Below the pieces are notes generated by a model. That model saw only the letters and a list, made by a program, of their open reading frames with translations. It ran no database searches and was not told the origin of the DNA. DNA of 64,000 nt from VGRW01 sp031396695 (GTDB lineage: Bacteria; Myxococcota_A; UBA9160; SZUA-336): positions 13,291-77,290 of the forward strand of contig JANNLG010000199.1 in NCBI GenBank assembly GCA_031396695.1. The letters are read 5' to 3'. The position numbers were made by a program, and so were the translations under genes. Below, piece by piece: positions 7,350 through 16,540 of this stretch. How positions within the stretch are numbered: the stretch's first letter is position 1; each line of letters starts with the position of its first letter.

Positions 7350-9650
7350 TTGCGGGTCGAGTTCGACCGCTACAGCCTGCGCGTCGACAAGCAGCGCGTG
7401 ATCGTGCGAGCCGGCTCGCTGCACTACTTCCGTCTGCCCGTGCGCGAGCTCTGGCGCGAGCGCATCGCCCAGATGAAAGACGCGGGCCTGAACGCGATCG
7501 ACGTCTATTACCCGTGGAACTTCCACAGCGAGCGCGCGGGCGAGTACGACTTCTCGGAGCTGCGCGACATCGACCACCTGCACGACTTGATCGAGGCGGC
7601 GGGAATGTGGCTGATCGCGCGGCCCGGTCCGTACATCTGCGCGGAGGTCGATCTCGGCGGCCTGCCGGCGTACTTGCTGCGCGATCCTGAGCTCGTGCTG
7701 CGCTGCCGCCGGCCCGCGGGCTTCGCGTACTCGAGCGCGTACATGGCGGCGGTGCACGAGTGGTTCGGCGCGATCGTGCCGCGCATCGCCGGCCGCGCGA
7801 ACCTGCTCCTGTTCCAGATCGAGAACGAGTACTCGGTGCCCGCGCACCTGGCCGCGCTCTCGAGCCCGCTCGCGGATCTGTTGATCCGCTGGCTCGGCTC
7901 GAAGCGCCTGACGAAGCTCGCGAGCTCCCCGTGGCTGCGTCGGCGCGCGCTCGCGGCGGCCGAGTCGGCCGACGACGACGGCGAGCTCGGCCAGCGCAAT
8001 AGCTACATGCGCGAGCTGTACGAGCTGTCGCGAACGCTCGGCGTGGGCGTGCCGATCTTCCACAACGACGTGGCGGCGCTCTCGGGCCGTCAGCTCGACG
8101 TCGACATGCTCGCGATCGATCGCTACCCGATCACGAGCTTCGAGGGCGACTGGCGCTCGCGGCCCGGAACCTTCGACGACTTCGCGAGCGACGAGAGCGC
8201 GCTCGACGCACACGGCCGGGTCGGAAATCCCGTCTTCTACCCGGAACTGCAGGCCGGCTGGTACGACGGCTGGGGCGGCGTGGGCTACCCGCAGCTCCGC
8301 GAGCGGCTCGGCGCCGACTCGATCGACGCCACCACCAAGGCCGCGCTCGCCGCGCGCGGCACGCTCTGGAACTACTACGTGTTCAGCGGCGGAACTACGT
8401 TCGGCTACCTGGCCAGCCCCGACGTGTACAGCTCGTACGACTACGGCGCGCCGATCGGCGAATCCGGCGCGACCGACGCGCGCTACGACGCGGTCCGCAA
8501 CTTGAACGCGTTCATCGCGATGCACGAGACCGATCTCGCGCAGACCGATCTCGCCGCCGACGCGCGCCCGCTCTGCGCGCAGCACTTCTGCACGCGGCTG
8601 GGGCGCGCGAACCGCTACGTGTTCCTGCGCAACCCCTCGCGCGAGCGCATCGAGCTCTCGCTCGGCGAGCCCGAGCGCGCCTGGCTCGCGCCCGGGGAGA
8701 CACAGATCCGTGTCTACGACAGGACGTCGCACGCGCTGCTCGGCGTGAGTCCGGAGCTGCCCGTCGCGGCCAGTGCCGTTCGCGAGCTGCCGCCGCTGCT
8801 GCCGCGGCTCGAAGCGTGGCGCTTCTCGAACGCGAGCCCGCAGCTCGCCGAGGCGTACGACGACTCGGGTTGGCAGGCGCTGCCCGCGGCGGCGCTCGAC
8901 GAGGACCGACTCGACCTCGACTCGCTCGGCCTGCACTACGGCTGCGTCTGGTTCCGCGGCACTTTCGAGGGAAGACTCGATCGCCTGGTGCTCGACGCGC
9001 GCCATCTGTGGTCCGTCTGGATCGATGGCGCGCTGGTCGCGTCGGGCGCGCAGCTGCGGAACACGCTCGGCGTCGGCGCCGACGGCGCGCGCGCGCACCG
9101 CGTCGATCTTCGTCGCGCGGGTCTGCGCGAGCGCGAGCGACACGTGGTCGTGATCCTGGTGGAGAGCCTCGGCCACAACAAAGGCTTCGCCGACGACTTC
9201 CGGAACCCGCGCGGCATCGCTTCGCTCGACACCGGCGCGTCGCGCGTGGCCTGGCGCTTTCGCGGCGGCTTGGTGCGCGGCGAGCGCGGCCTCACGCCGC
9301 GCGTCGACTTCGCGGGCATCGAGCGCGGCCCCGCCAGCGAAGTCGTGCTGCCGCACGGCTGGCAGGGCGAGCCCGAGGGCGTGGGCCTGTACGAGACCAG
9401 CTTCCGGCTCGAAAGCGTGGATCCCAAGCGCCACGCGCTCGCGCTCGGCTTCGACCCGGGCCGCGGCCGCGCGAACCTGTACTTGAACGGCTGGCTGATC
9501 GGGCGCTCCTGGCCCGAGCGCGGCCCGCAGCGCCGCTTCTGGCTGCCCTGGGGAATGCTCTCGCCCGACGAAGAGAATCAGCTCGCCGTCACGCTCTGGA
9601 AGAGTTCGAAGCGAGCCTCGCTGGGCAAGCCGCGCCTCGAGTGCGTGTAG
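7350..9650 (+). CDS. GH35 beta-galactosidase-like glycoside hydrolase
   Basis: A 766-residue retaining glycoside hydrolase of family GH35. The TIM barrel opens with AGSLHYFRLP and contains RPGPYICAEVDLGGLPAYLL. The acid/base is Glu160 in QIENEYS and the likely nucleophile is Glu299 in FYPELQAGWYDGWG. Beta-sandwich domains follow from about residue 400, ending in YLNGWLIGRSWPERGPQ. No signal peptide is visible, so it probably acts in the cytoplasm on imported galactosides. The start is TTG at 7350, only 4 bases after trxB, so it is probably in the same transcript. Confidence 0.85.
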   Translation: MRVEFDRYSLRVDKQRVIVRAGSLHYFRLPVRELWRERIAQMKDAGLNAIDVYYPWNFHSERAGEYDFSELRDIDHLHDLIEAAGMWLIARPGPYICAEVDLGGLPAYLLRDPELVLRCRRPAGFAYSSAYMAAVHEWFGAIVPRIAGRANLLLFQIENEYSVPAHLAALSSPLADLLIRWLGSKRLTKLASSPWLRRRALAAAESADDDGELGQRNSYMRELYELSRTLGVGVPIFHNDVAALSGRQLDVDMLAIDRYPITSFEGDWRSRPGTFDDFASDESALDAHGRVGNPVFYPELQAGWYDGWGGVGYPQLRERLGADSIDATTKAALAARGTLWNYYVFSGGTTFGYLASPDVYSSYDYGAPIGESGATDARYDAVRNLNAFIAMHETDLAQTDLAADARPLCAQHFCTRLGRANRYVFLRNPSRERIELSLGEPERAWLAPGETQIRVYDRTSHALLGVSPELPVAASAVRELPPLLPRLEAWRFSNASPQLAEAYDDSGWQALPAAALDEDRLDLDSLGLHYGCVWFRGTFEGRLDRLVLDARHLWSVWIDGALVASGAQLRNTLGVGADGARAHRVDLRRAGLRERERHVVVILVESLGHNKGFADDFRNPRGIASLDTGASRVAWRFRGGLVRGERGLTPRVDFAGIERGPASEVVLPHGWQGEPEGVGLYETSFRLESVDPKRHALALGFDPGRGRANLYLNGWLIGRSWPERGPQRRFWLPWGMLSPDEENQLAVTLWKSSKRASLGKPRLECV

Positions 9651-9662
9651 CCCCATGACGCG

Positions 9663-9690
9663 TTGCGACGTACGGCTCGCGCGGTAGACT
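9663..9690 (+). promoter_or_regulatory. promoter of the PAS-HisKA-REC gene
   Basis: TTGCGA (9663-9668), a 16-base spacer and TAGACT (9685-9690). The -10 ends 7 bases before the ATG, which predicts a leaderless mRNA. Confidence 0.5.
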
Positions 9691-9697
9691 GGCGGGA

Positions 9698-10759
9698 ATG
9701 CCGCTGGATAGGGCGATCCTCGAGCGTCTCATCGAGGTATCTCCCGACATCGTAGTCGCGACCGCCGCTGACGGAACGGTCCAGTACTACAACGACGGTG
9801 CACGGGAGAACCTCGGCTACTCCCGCCTCGAGATCATCGGGCGGTACGTCGCCGAGCTCTATCCGTCGATCGACGAAGCGCGCCGCGTGATGAGCGCGAT
9901 GCGAGCCACCGAGCACGGCGGTCCCGGACGCATCGTGAACTTCCCGACGACCTTCGTCGCCAAGGACGGACACGAGCTCGACGTCGCGATCTCGGGCGTG
10001 ATCCTGTACGACGACGACGAAGTCGAGCAGGGCACGATCGGCTTCGCGAAGGACGTTTCCGAGATCAAGCGCAAGGATCAGCTCGCGGTGCTCGGCGAGG
10101 TCGCGATCGGACTCTCGCACGAGATCAACAATCCGCTCACGGTGATCGAGAACCAGATCACGCTGCTCGAGCGGCACCTGACCGCGAAGGGCGAGATCGG
10201 CGAGACCGAGCGCGTGCAGAAAGTCCGCGCCGAGATCCGCCGCATCGAGTCGAACCTGCAGCGCCTGAACGACATGGCCAAGCAGGAGCGCTACGCGAGC
10301 ACCGAGTACCTGGGCCGCGCGCGCATGATCGATCTGTCCGCGAAGCCCGAGGGCGCGTCGCTCGCGCTCGGCGGCCGACGCGTGCTGGTCGTCGACGACG
10401 ACGTGAGCGTGCGCGAATCCGTGAGCGAGATCCTGCGCGCCGACGGTGGCGTGGTCACGGTGGTGGGCAACGGGCGCGAGGCGATCGAGCGCATGCGTCG
10501 CGAGCGCTTCGACGTGGTGCTGTCCGACGTCGTGATGCCCGAGATGGACGGCTACGAGCTGTTCCAGGCCGCGCGCCGCGAAGCGCCCGACACGCCGGTC
10601 GTGCTGATGACGGCCTTCTACTACGACCAGGACCACGTCATCAAGCGCTCGCGCATGGAGGGGCTCGACGGCGTGCTGTTCAAGAAGCCGGTCAATCCCG
10701 AGCGCCTGGTGAAGACGCTCGCGGAGCTGATCACGCGGGCTCGGCCACGTCCTTCTTGA
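9698..10759 (+). CDS. PAS-HisKA-receiver signalling protein lacking an ATPase domain
   Basis: A 353-residue signalling protein. A PAS sensor domain spans about residues 8-122 (SPDIVVATAADGTVQYYNDG). A histidine phosphoacceptor helix follows, with His141 in LSHEINNPLTVIENQ and a coiled coil to about residue 195. A receiver domain fills about residues 225-345, with DDD near its start, phosphoacceptor Asp277 (LSDVVMPEMDGYE) and Lys330. There is no room for a HATPase domain between the H-box helices and the receiver. It cannot autophosphorylate in the usual way and may work as a phosphotransfer or dimeric response protein. No DNA-binding output is present. Confidence 0.85.
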   Translation: MPLDRAILERLIEVSPDIVVATAADGTVQYYNDGARENLGYSRLEIIGRYVAELYPSIDEARRVMSAMRATEHGGPGRIVNFPTTFVAKDGHELDVAISGVILYDDDEVEQGTIGFAKDVSEIKRKDQLAVLGEVAIGLSHEINNPLTVIENQITLLERHLTAKGEIGETERVQKVRAEIRRIESNLQRLNDMAKQERYASTEYLGRARMIDLSAKPEGASLALGGRRVLVVDDDVSVRESVSEILRADGGVVTVVGNGREAIERMRRERFDVVLSDVVMPEMDGYELFQAARREAPDTPVVLMTAFYYDQDHVIKRSRMEGLDGVLFKKPVNPERLVKTLAELITRARPRPS

Positions 10760-10925
10760 CGTTGAAGAGCTTCCCGTCGCTGGTCTTCGCCAGCCAGGCG
10801 TTCTCCCAGTCCTGAAGCACGGTGAGCTCGTCGCCCTCGGCGAGCGATACCTCTTCGACGTCCTCGCCGAGGTTCGCCTGGTGTTTGTAGGTGACGCTGC
10901 GCTTGATCCGGATGGTGTCGGCCAT
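10731..10925 (-). CDS. 64-residue SH3-like small protein
   Basis: A short protein of 64 residues, predicted to be mostly beta. The segment GDELTVLQDWENAWLAKTSDGK resembles a small SH3-like barrel: an acidic turn, a Trp-rich strand and a Gly turn. No signal peptide or membrane segment is present and the function is unknown. It overlaps the end of the convergent PAS gene by 29 bases. A near-consensus -10 (TATAAG) lies 6 bases before its ATG, overlapping the comF stop codon, so it can be transcribed alone. Confidence 0.6.
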   Translation of the reverse strand: MADTIRIKRSVTYKHQANLGEDVEEVSLAEGDELTVLQDWENAWLAKTSDGKLFNVKKDVAEPA

Positions 10926-10931
10926 GGCCGA

Positions 10932-10937
10932 CTTATA
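10932..10937 (-). promoter_or_regulatory. -10 element of the 64-residue protein gene
   Basis: TATAAG (5 of 6 matches) on the minus strand, 6 bases before ATG 10925. It overlaps the comF TAA stop. Confidence 0.5.
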
Positions 10938-11583
10938 GCAGAGGCGCGGGCGCGACTTCCACGGCCTCGGTTCCGGCCAGCGCCGCGAGCGTGATGCGGC
11001 GCGCGCCGCTCGCGGCGCGCAGGCTGCGCGCGGCCTCGACGAGCGTCGCGCCGGTAGTGGCGACGTCGTCGAGCAGTAGCACGCGGCGGCCCGCGAGCGC
11101 GCCCGGACGCGCGCGAAAGCTCGCAGCCACGTTCGCTCGCCGCGCGGCGACCGTGAGGCCGGTCTGAGGCGGCGTGGCGCGGGCGCGCGCGAGTGAGCCG
11201 CGCACGACGGGCACGCCGGTCCGCCGCGCCAGCGCGCAGGCCAGCGTCCAGACCGGATCGCTGGCCTCGCTGCGCACGCGCGCGAGGTGGCGCGGGATCG
11301 GCACGATCGCGTCGAAGCGCAGGCTGCGCACGCGTTCGGCGAGGCGCGCGACCAGCACGTCGAGCGCGTCGAGCCGGCCCTCGAACTTGAAGCGGCGCAC
11401 CAGCTTCATGCCGGTCTGGTCGTAGGCGATCGCGGTGTGCACCGCGCGCAGTCGCGGCAGCGCGCGCACGCCGCGCGCGCAGGCCGGGCAGAGCAGGGCG
11501 TCGCCGGGCACCCGCGCGACGTCGCAAGCGGGGCAGACGCTCGGGATCAAGAGCTCGAGCAGCGCGGCGAGCCGCTCGCGCAC
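10933..11583 (-). CDS. comF: ComF-family phosphoribosyltransferase-like protein
   Basis: A 216-residue ComF-type protein. The N-terminal zinc ribbon has CPAC near residue 14 and a second CPAC near residue 30. The C-terminal phosphoribosyltransferase domain ends with the PRPP-binding loop RVLLLDDVATTGATL. In naturally competent bacteria the family is needed for DNA uptake; elsewhere its role is unclear. The start is GTG at 11583, 8 bases after the gpmI stop, placing it last in the rplU-comF cluster. No other competence gene is visible in the window. Confidence 0.85.
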   Translation of the reverse strand: MRERLAALLELLIPSVCPACDVARVPGDALLCPACARGVRALPRLRAVHTAIAYDQTGMKLVRRFKFEGRLDALDVLVARLAERVRSLRFDAIVPIPRHLARVRSEASDPVWTLACALARRTGVPVVRGSLARARATPPQTGLTVAARRANVAASFRARPGALAGRRVLLLDDVATTGATLVEAARSLRAASGARRITLAALAGTEAVEVAPAPLL

Positions 11584-11591
11584 CGCTCGCC

Positions 11592-13136
11592 CTAGCGCTC
11601 GCGCACGAGCAGGCTCTTGCCCGTCATCTCGCGCGGCACCGGCAGACCAACGAGCTCGCACAGGCTCGGCGCCAGATCGGCGAGGCCGCCGTCGCGCAAG
11701 CCTTTCGCTCCGGCTTCGCGCGTCACCCACCAGAGCGGCACGGGATTGGTGGTGTGCGCGGTGTGCGGGCCGCCGCTCGCGGGGTCGATCAGCTGCTCGA
11801 TGTTGCCGTGATCGGCGGTGATCAAGAGTGCACCGTCGCGCGCGAGCACCGCCGCGCACAGGCGCGCGAGGCAGGCGTCGACGGTCTCGACCGCCGTGAC
11901 ACCGGCGGGGATCACGCCCGTGTGGCCGACCATGTCGGGGTTCGCGTAGTTCACCAGCACGAAGCGGTAGTCGTGCGTGTCGAGCGCCTCGAGCAGCGCG
12001 TCGGTGACGGCAACCGCGCTCATCTCGGGCTTCAGATCGTAGGTCGGCACGTCGCGCGGCGACGGAATCAGGATGCGGTCCTCGTTCGCGAACGGCTCTT
12101 CGCGGCCGCCGTTGAAGAAGTAGGTGACGTGCGCGTACTTCTCGGTCTCGGCGATGCGCAGCTGGCGCGCGCCCGAGGCCGCGACCAGCTCGCCGAAGCT
12201 CGCGCGCACGTCGACGGGGCCGAACACGGCCGGCAGCCCGAACGTCGCGTCGTACTCGGTGAGCGTCGCGAACACCGAGGGTCGCACGCGCGGCAGCGCC
12301 GCGATTTCATCGCCGAGCTTCTCCGGACGCACGCGAGTGAGGGCGTTGGTGAGCTCGCGCGCGCGGTCCGCCCGGAAGTTGAAGAACAACACCGCGTCGC
12401 CGTCGGCGAGCCGAGGTCCGCCGGCGATCACCGACGGCGCGATGAACTCGTCGCCCTCGTTCGCGGACCAGCCGCGCTCGACCGCTTCGACGGCCGTCGC
12501 GCAGGCACGGCCCTCGCGCGAGACGATCGCCTGGTACGCGCGCGCGACGCGCTCCCAGCGCTTGTCGCGGTCCATCGCGTAGTAGCGCCCGGAGAGCGTG
12601 GCGATGCAGCCGCCGAGCTCGCGACAGCGCGCCTCGAGCGGGCGCACGTAGTCGAGCGCGCAACGCGGTGCGGTGTCGCGGCCGTCGCTGAACGCGTGCA
12701 GGATCGGCCGGATCCGGCGCTCCGCGAGCAGGCGCAGGAGCCCGTACACGTGGTCGAGCGAGCTGTGCACGCCGCCGTCGGAGACGAGCCCCATCAAGTG
12801 CAGCGCGCCGCCGGCGCGTTCGGCGGCGGCGAGCACCTGCTGGATCGCCGGGAACGAAGCGAGCTCGCCCGCATCGATCGCCTTCGCGATCCGCACCATG
12901 TCCATGTCGATGATGCGGCCCGCGCCGAGCGTCGTGTGACCGACCTCGGAATTGCCCATCTGTCCGTCGGGCAGGCCGACCGCCGCGCCGGAGGTCTCGA
13001 CCAACGCACTCGGACAGCTCGCGCGCAGCCTCGCGAAGAACGGCGCGTCGGCCAGCGCCGTCGCGTCGCCCGGTCCACCCTGTCCGACGCCGAAGCCGTC
13101 GAGGACGACGAGCACGACCGGGCCGCGGCTCGTCAT
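11592..13136 (-). CDS. gpmI: 2,3-bisphosphoglycerate-independent phosphoglycerate mutase
   Basis: A 514-residue glycolytic enzyme converting 3- to 2-phosphoglycerate, with two manganese ions in an alkaline-phosphatase fold. VVLVVLDGFGVG gives the first metal Asp and GQMGNSEVGHTTLGAGR contains the catalytic Ser that carries phosphate. The C-terminal metal sites are NPDMVGHTG and LITADHGNIEQ followed by HTAHTTNPVP. Full length for the family. The ATG overlaps the rsfS stop (ATGA). Its presence in the ObgE-RsfS cluster is a known arrangement in proteobacteria. Confidence 0.94.
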   Translation of the reverse strand: MTSRGPVVLVVLDGFGVGQGGPGDATALADAPFFARLRASCPSALVETSGAAVGLPDGQMGNSEVGHTTLGAGRIIDMDMVRIAKAIDAGELASFPAIQQVLAAAERAGGALHLMGLVSDGGVHSSLDHVYGLLRLLAERRIRPILHAFSDGRDTAPRCALDYVRPLEARCRELGGCIATLSGRYYAMDRDKRWERVARAYQAIVSREGRACATAVEAVERGWSANEGDEFIAPSVIAGGPRLADGDAVLFFNFRADRARELTNALTRVRPEKLGDEIAALPRVRPSVFATLTEYDATFGLPAVFGPVDVRASFGELVAASGARQLRIAETEKYAHVTYFFNGGREEPFANEDRILIPSPRDVPTYDLKPEMSAVAVTDALLEALDTHDYRFVLVNYANPDMVGHTGVIPAGVTAVETVDACLARLCAAVLARDGALLITADHGNIEQLIDPASGGPHTAHTTNPVPLWWVTREAGAKGLRDGGLADLAPSLCELVGLPVPREMTGKSLLVRER

Positions 13137-13495
13137 GAAGCGGCTCCGAGCGCTCGCTCGACGGTGACCTCTTCCGCATCGCCCCACAGCCGCTCGAGTC
13201 CGAAGAAGTCGCGCTCCTCTTCCTGGAATACGTGCACGACGACGTCGCCGAGATCCACGAGCACCCAGCAGCCGATCGGCTTGCCCTCGACGCCCCTCGG
13301 CTTCGCGCCCCCGCGCAGCGCGGCGGCGATCGCCGTGTCCGCGAGCGCGCGAACGTGACGCGCAGAGGTGCCCGTCGCGAGCACGAAGAAGTCCGCGAAG
13401 CCGCAAACCCCGCGCAGGTCGAGCACCCGCACCTCCGCGCCTTTCTTGTCGTCGATCGCCGTCGCCAACCGCATGGCCATGTCTTTTGCCGTCAA
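13133..13495 (-). CDS. rsfS: ribosome silencing factor RsfS, TTG start
   Basis: A 120-residue RsfS/Iojap protein. It binds ribosomal protein L14 and blocks joining of the 30S and 50S subunits during starvation. Family features are DLRGVCGFADFFVLATGTSARHV, then GEGKPIGC-like and WVLVDLGDVVVHVFQEE. Two ATGs lie at 13480 and 13474. However, TTG 13495 overlaps the nadD stop (TTGA), has AAGGA 6 bases upstream and restores the usual N-terminus (LTAKDMAMRLA), so it is chosen. Both flanking junctions are 4-base overlaps, which implies coupled translation. Confidence 0.88.
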   Translation of the reverse strand: MTAKDMAMRLATAIDDKKGAEVRVLDLRGVCGFADFFVLATGTSARHVRALADTAIAAALRGGAKPRGVEGKPIGCWVLVDLGDVVVHVFQEEERDFFGLERLWGDAEEVTVERALGAAS

Positions 13496-14136
13496 CCGTC
13501 TTCCTTCTCTCGATAGAGGTGGTGCTTGCCGATGTACTCGATCACCTCGTCGGGGACGAGATACCGGATCGAGCCGCCGCAGGCGACCTGCCTGCGCACG
13601 TCCGACGCCGAGATCGCCAAAGGTGTGAATGGAATCGTGCGCAGTTCGTTTCCGGACTCGTGCACGAGCCCGCGCGGCCCGTCGCGGAAGGCGCGCGCGA
13701 GCTTCGCCGGCAGAAGCTCGCGCAGCTCGAGCGCGTGACCGGGGCGCGTGGCCACCGCGAAGTGGGCGAGCGTGAACAGCCGCTCCGGCTCGCGCCAGGA
13801 CTCGAGCTCGCGCAGCGTGTCCGCGCCGACCAGGAACCAGAGTGCGTCGGCGGGCATACGCGCGCGCAGCTCCGCTAGCGTGTCGACGCTGTAGCTCGGA
13901 CCCACGCGCCGGATCTCGACGTCGCAGACCTCGAGCGCGGGATTCGAGGCGCACGCGCGCTCGACCATCTCGAAGCGGTGCTTCGCCGGCGCGATCCCGC
14001 TGCGCTTGAGCGGCGGATCGCCGGCCGGCACCAGCAGCACCCGTTCGAGCGCGAGCGCCTCGCGCATCTCCTCGGCGAGCCGCAGATGCGCGATGTGGAT
14101 CGGATTGAAGGTTCCGCCGAGGATGCCGACGTTCAC
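13492..14136 (-). CDS. nadD: nicotinate-nucleotide adenylyltransferase NadD
   Basis: A 214-residue enzyme that adenylates nicotinate mononucleotide in NAD synthesis. The N-terminal nucleotidyltransferase motif GILGGTFNPIHIAHL contains the ATP-binding HxGH-like element. YSVDTLAELR, WFLVGADTLRELESW and the C-terminal ISASDVRRQVACGGSIRYL motif are characteristic. It overlaps proA upstream and rsfS downstream by 4 bases. The nadD-rsfS pair is widely conserved. It works with nadA, the first full gene of the window. Confidence 0.94.
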   Translation of the reverse strand: MNVGILGGTFNPIHIAHLRLAEEMREALALERVLLVPAGDPPLKRSGIAPAKHRFEMVERACASNPALEVCDVEIRRVGPSYSVDTLAELRARMPADALWFLVGADTLRELESWREPERLFTLAHFAVATRPGHALELRELLPAKLARAFRDGPRGLVHESGNELRTIPFTPLAISASDVRRQVACGGSIRYLVPDEVIEYIGKHHLYREKEDG

Positions 14137-15392
14137 TCGACGATCGTTCCCTCACCAAACGCGATGAACTTCTGCGTGGTGAGTCCCTCCAGGCCCATCG
14201 GGCCATACCAGTGCATCTTGGTGGTCGAGACGCCGACCTCGGCGCCCAGGCCGAGCTGAAAGCCGTCCGAGAAACGCGTGCTCGCGTTCACGAACACCGA
14301 GCTCGAGTTCACGCGGCGCAGGAACTCGCGCGCGCGCGTCACGTCCTGCGTGACGATCGTCTCGGTGTGGTTCGAGCCGTACTTGCGGATGTGCGCGATC
14401 GCCTGATCGAGCCCGTCGACCACGCGCACCGACATGGTCTTCGCGAGCCACTCCGTGCGGTAGTCGGCGTCGCTGGCGGCGAGCGCCGTCGGGAACGCTT
14501 CGCGCGTGCGCGCGCAGCCGCGCAGCTCGACGCCGTGCGCGGATAGCGCGCCGAGCACGTCGGGCAGCACCGACTTGGCGAGGTTCGCGTGCACGAGCAG
14601 CGTCTCGGCCGCGTTGCACACCGACACGCGCTGGCACTTCGAGTTCAGCGTCAGCTCGCGTGCCATCTTCGGCTCGGCGAACTCGTCCAGGTACACGTGA
14701 CAGATGCCGTTGTAGTGCTTGATCACCGGGATGCGCGACTTCTCGGACACGCGCCGGATCAGGCTCTCGCCGCCGCGCGGAATCACCAGATCGATCTCGT
14801 CCTCGCGCACCAGCAGCAGGTCGACGATCTCGCGGTCGCTGCGCGGCACGAGCTGGAGCGCGTCTTCGGGCACGCCCGAATCGCCGAGCGCTTTGCGCAG
14901 CACGTCCGCGATCGCGGAGTTGGAGTGCAGCGCCTCGGATCCCCCGCGCAGGATCGTCGCGTTGCCGCTCTTGATGCACAGCGCGGCGACGTCCGCGGTC
15001 ACGTTCGGCCGCGATTCGTAAATCACCAGGATCACACCCAGCGGGATGCGCATGCGCCCGACCTGCAGGCCGCTCGGCCGGTTCCACATGCGCGTGATTT
15101 CGCCGACCGGATCGGGCAGGGCGGCGACCTCGCGCAGCCCGTTCGCGATGCCCGCGATGCGTTCGGCGTCGAGCAGCAGCCGGTCGAGCATCGCCGCGTC
15201 GAGCCCGTTCGCGCGCCCGCCCTCGAGATCCAGCGCGTTCTCGCGCAGCAGGGCCGGGGTCGACGCTTCCAGCCGATCCGCGGCGAGCCGCAGCGCGGCA
15301 TCCTTCACGTCGGTCGCAAGCTCGGCCACCCGCTCCGAGGCGGCCTTGGCGCGGCGCGTCAGGTCGTGAACCAGCTCCGCTTGGCTCATCAT
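14133..15392 (-). CDS. proA: gamma-glutamyl phosphate reductase ProA
   Basis: A 419-residue enzyme that reduces gamma-glutamyl phosphate to glutamate semialdehyde with NADPH, the second step of proline synthesis. PLGVILVIYESRPNVTADVA is a family hallmark. The catalytic Cys lies in TLNSKCQRVSVCNAAETLL and a C-terminal signature is FVNASTRFSDGFQLGLGAE. Two consecutive ATGs exist; a TAAGAT hexamer at 15398-15403 is 5 bases before the first and 8 before the second, so an internal promoter is possible. It lies 8 bases after proB and overlaps nadD by 4. Confidence 0.95.
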   Translation of the reverse strand: MMSQAELVHDLTRRAKAASERVAELATDVKDAALRLAADRLEASTPALLRENALDLEGGRANGLDAAMLDRLLLDAERIAGIANGLREVAALPDPVGEITRMWNRPSGLQVGRMRIPLGVILVIYESRPNVTADVAALCIKSGNATILRGGSEALHSNSAIADVLRKALGDSGVPEDALQLVPRSDREIVDLLLVREDEIDLVIPRGGESLIRRVSEKSRIPVIKHYNGICHVYLDEFAEPKMARELTLNSKCQRVSVCNAAETLLVHANLAKSVLPDVLGALSAHGVELRGCARTREAFPTALAASDADYRTEWLAKTMSVRVVDGLDQAIAHIRKYGSNHTETIVTQDVTRAREFLRRVNSSSVFVNASTRFSDGFQLGLGAEVGVSTTKMHWYGPMGLEGLTTQKFIAFGEGTIVE

Positions 15393-15400
15393 GGCCTATC

Positions 15401-16540
15401 TTAGCCTTTCGGCAGTCCGGGCCGAAACACGATGAGGTTGTCGCGGTGGATGATCTCGTCCCCGTTCGAATAGCCCAAAACCTCGGAGATCCGAGAGGTT
15501 CGCTGGCCTTTGATACGCTCGAGATCGCGCGCATCGTAGGAAACCAGGCCGCGCGCGACCTCGTCGCCGTCCGGCGTCACGCAGGCGACCAGGTCGCCGA
15601 CGCGAAAACGGCCCGCGATCGACGTCACTCCAGCCGGCAACAAGCTCGCACTTCGCTCGCGCAGCGCACGCACCGCACCGGCATCGAGCGAGAGCTTGCC
15701 CCGGGGCTTGAGCGTGAAGGCGATCCAGTGCTTGCGCGACGAGAGCGAGTCCTCGGCGGCTTGCACGAGCGTGCCCACGTCGTCACCCGACAGGATCCGG
15801 TGTAGGACACCGCGCATGCGGCCGTCCGCGATCACGGTCGGCACACCGAAGCGACTGGCCGCGCGCGCGGCGAGCAGCTTCGAGCGCATGCCGCCGGTGC
15901 TGAGCGCGCTGCCCTCGCCGCCGGCGATCGCGAGCAGCTTCGCAGTGACTTCGGGAATCTCGGAGATTCGCTGCGCGCCGCTGACGTTCGGGTCGCGATC
16001 GTGCAGGCCGTCGATGTCGGTGAGCAGGATCAAGAGATCCGCGCCGCAGGTGTTCACCACCTGCGCGGCGAGCTGATCGTTGTCGCCGAAGCGCAGCTCT
16101 TCGGTCGCGACGGAGTCGTTCTCGTTGATCAGCGGCACGACGCCGTCGACGAGCAGCTGCGCGAGTGTGCGGCGCGCGTTCAGGAAGCGCTCGCGATCCG
16201 CGAAGCCGGCGTGGTCGAGCAGCATCTGGCCGACCAACAGATCCTGGCTCGCGAACGCGCGCTCGAAGCGCCGGCACAGGTCGATCTGTCCGACCGCCGC
16301 GGCCGCCTGTTTGCCGGGAATCGACTTCGGCCGCTCGGAGAGGCCGAGCCGGCGCGTGCCCAGCCCGACCGCACCCGAGGCGACCAGCACGATCGCGCGC
16401 TTGGCAGCCATCTCGGCCGCGATCTGCTTCGCGAACGAGGCGAAGCGGCGCGACTGGACCGCGTCACCGACCGGTGTCAGGAGCGATGTGCCGATCTTCA
16501 CCACCACGCGCTTCGCGCGCGCGAGCTCGCGGCGGCTCAT
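15401..16540 (-). CDS. proB: glutamate 5-kinase ProB with PUA domain
   Basis: A 379-residue kinase that phosphorylates glutamate in the first step of proline synthesis. The amino-acid kinase domain (residues 1 to about 260) has VVVKIGTSLLT, VLVASGAVGLG and VPLINENDSVATEELRFGD. The C-terminal PUA domain runs from about residue 290 (RGKLSLDAGAVRALRE). The family is feedback-inhibited by proline. The ATG overlaps the obgE stop (ATGA), so proB follows the GTPase gene directly. Confidence 0.95.
   Translation of the reverse strand: MSRRELARAKRVVVKIGTSLLTPVGDAVQSRRFASFAKQIAAEMAAKRAIVLVASGAVGLGTRRLGLSERPKSIPGKQAAAAVGQIDLCRRFERAFASQDLLVGQMLLDHAGFADRERFLNARRTLAQLLVDGVVPLINENDSVATEELRFGDNDQLAAQVVNTCGADLLILLTDIDGLHDRDPNVSGAQRISEIPEVTAKLLAIAGGEGSALSTGGMRSKLLAARAASRFGVPTVIADGRMRGVLHRILSGDDVGTLVQAAEDSLSSRKHWIAFTLKPRGKLSLDAGAVRALRERSASLLPAGVTSIAGRFRVGDLVACVTPDGDEVARGLVSYDARDLERIKGQRTSRISEVLGYSNGDEIIHRDNLIVFRPGLPKG

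Noticed and set aside
7278..9656. 792-codon open frame on the minus strand opposite the GH35 gene
   Set aside because: High GC keeps antisense frames open. It has no domain, is Arg/Ala-rich and the plus-strand gene has all GH35 motifs.
10324..10372. Sequencing frameshift hiding a HATPase domain in the PAS-HisKA-REC gene
   Set aside because: Only about 50 bases separate the helix from the receiver, far too short for the domain in any frame.
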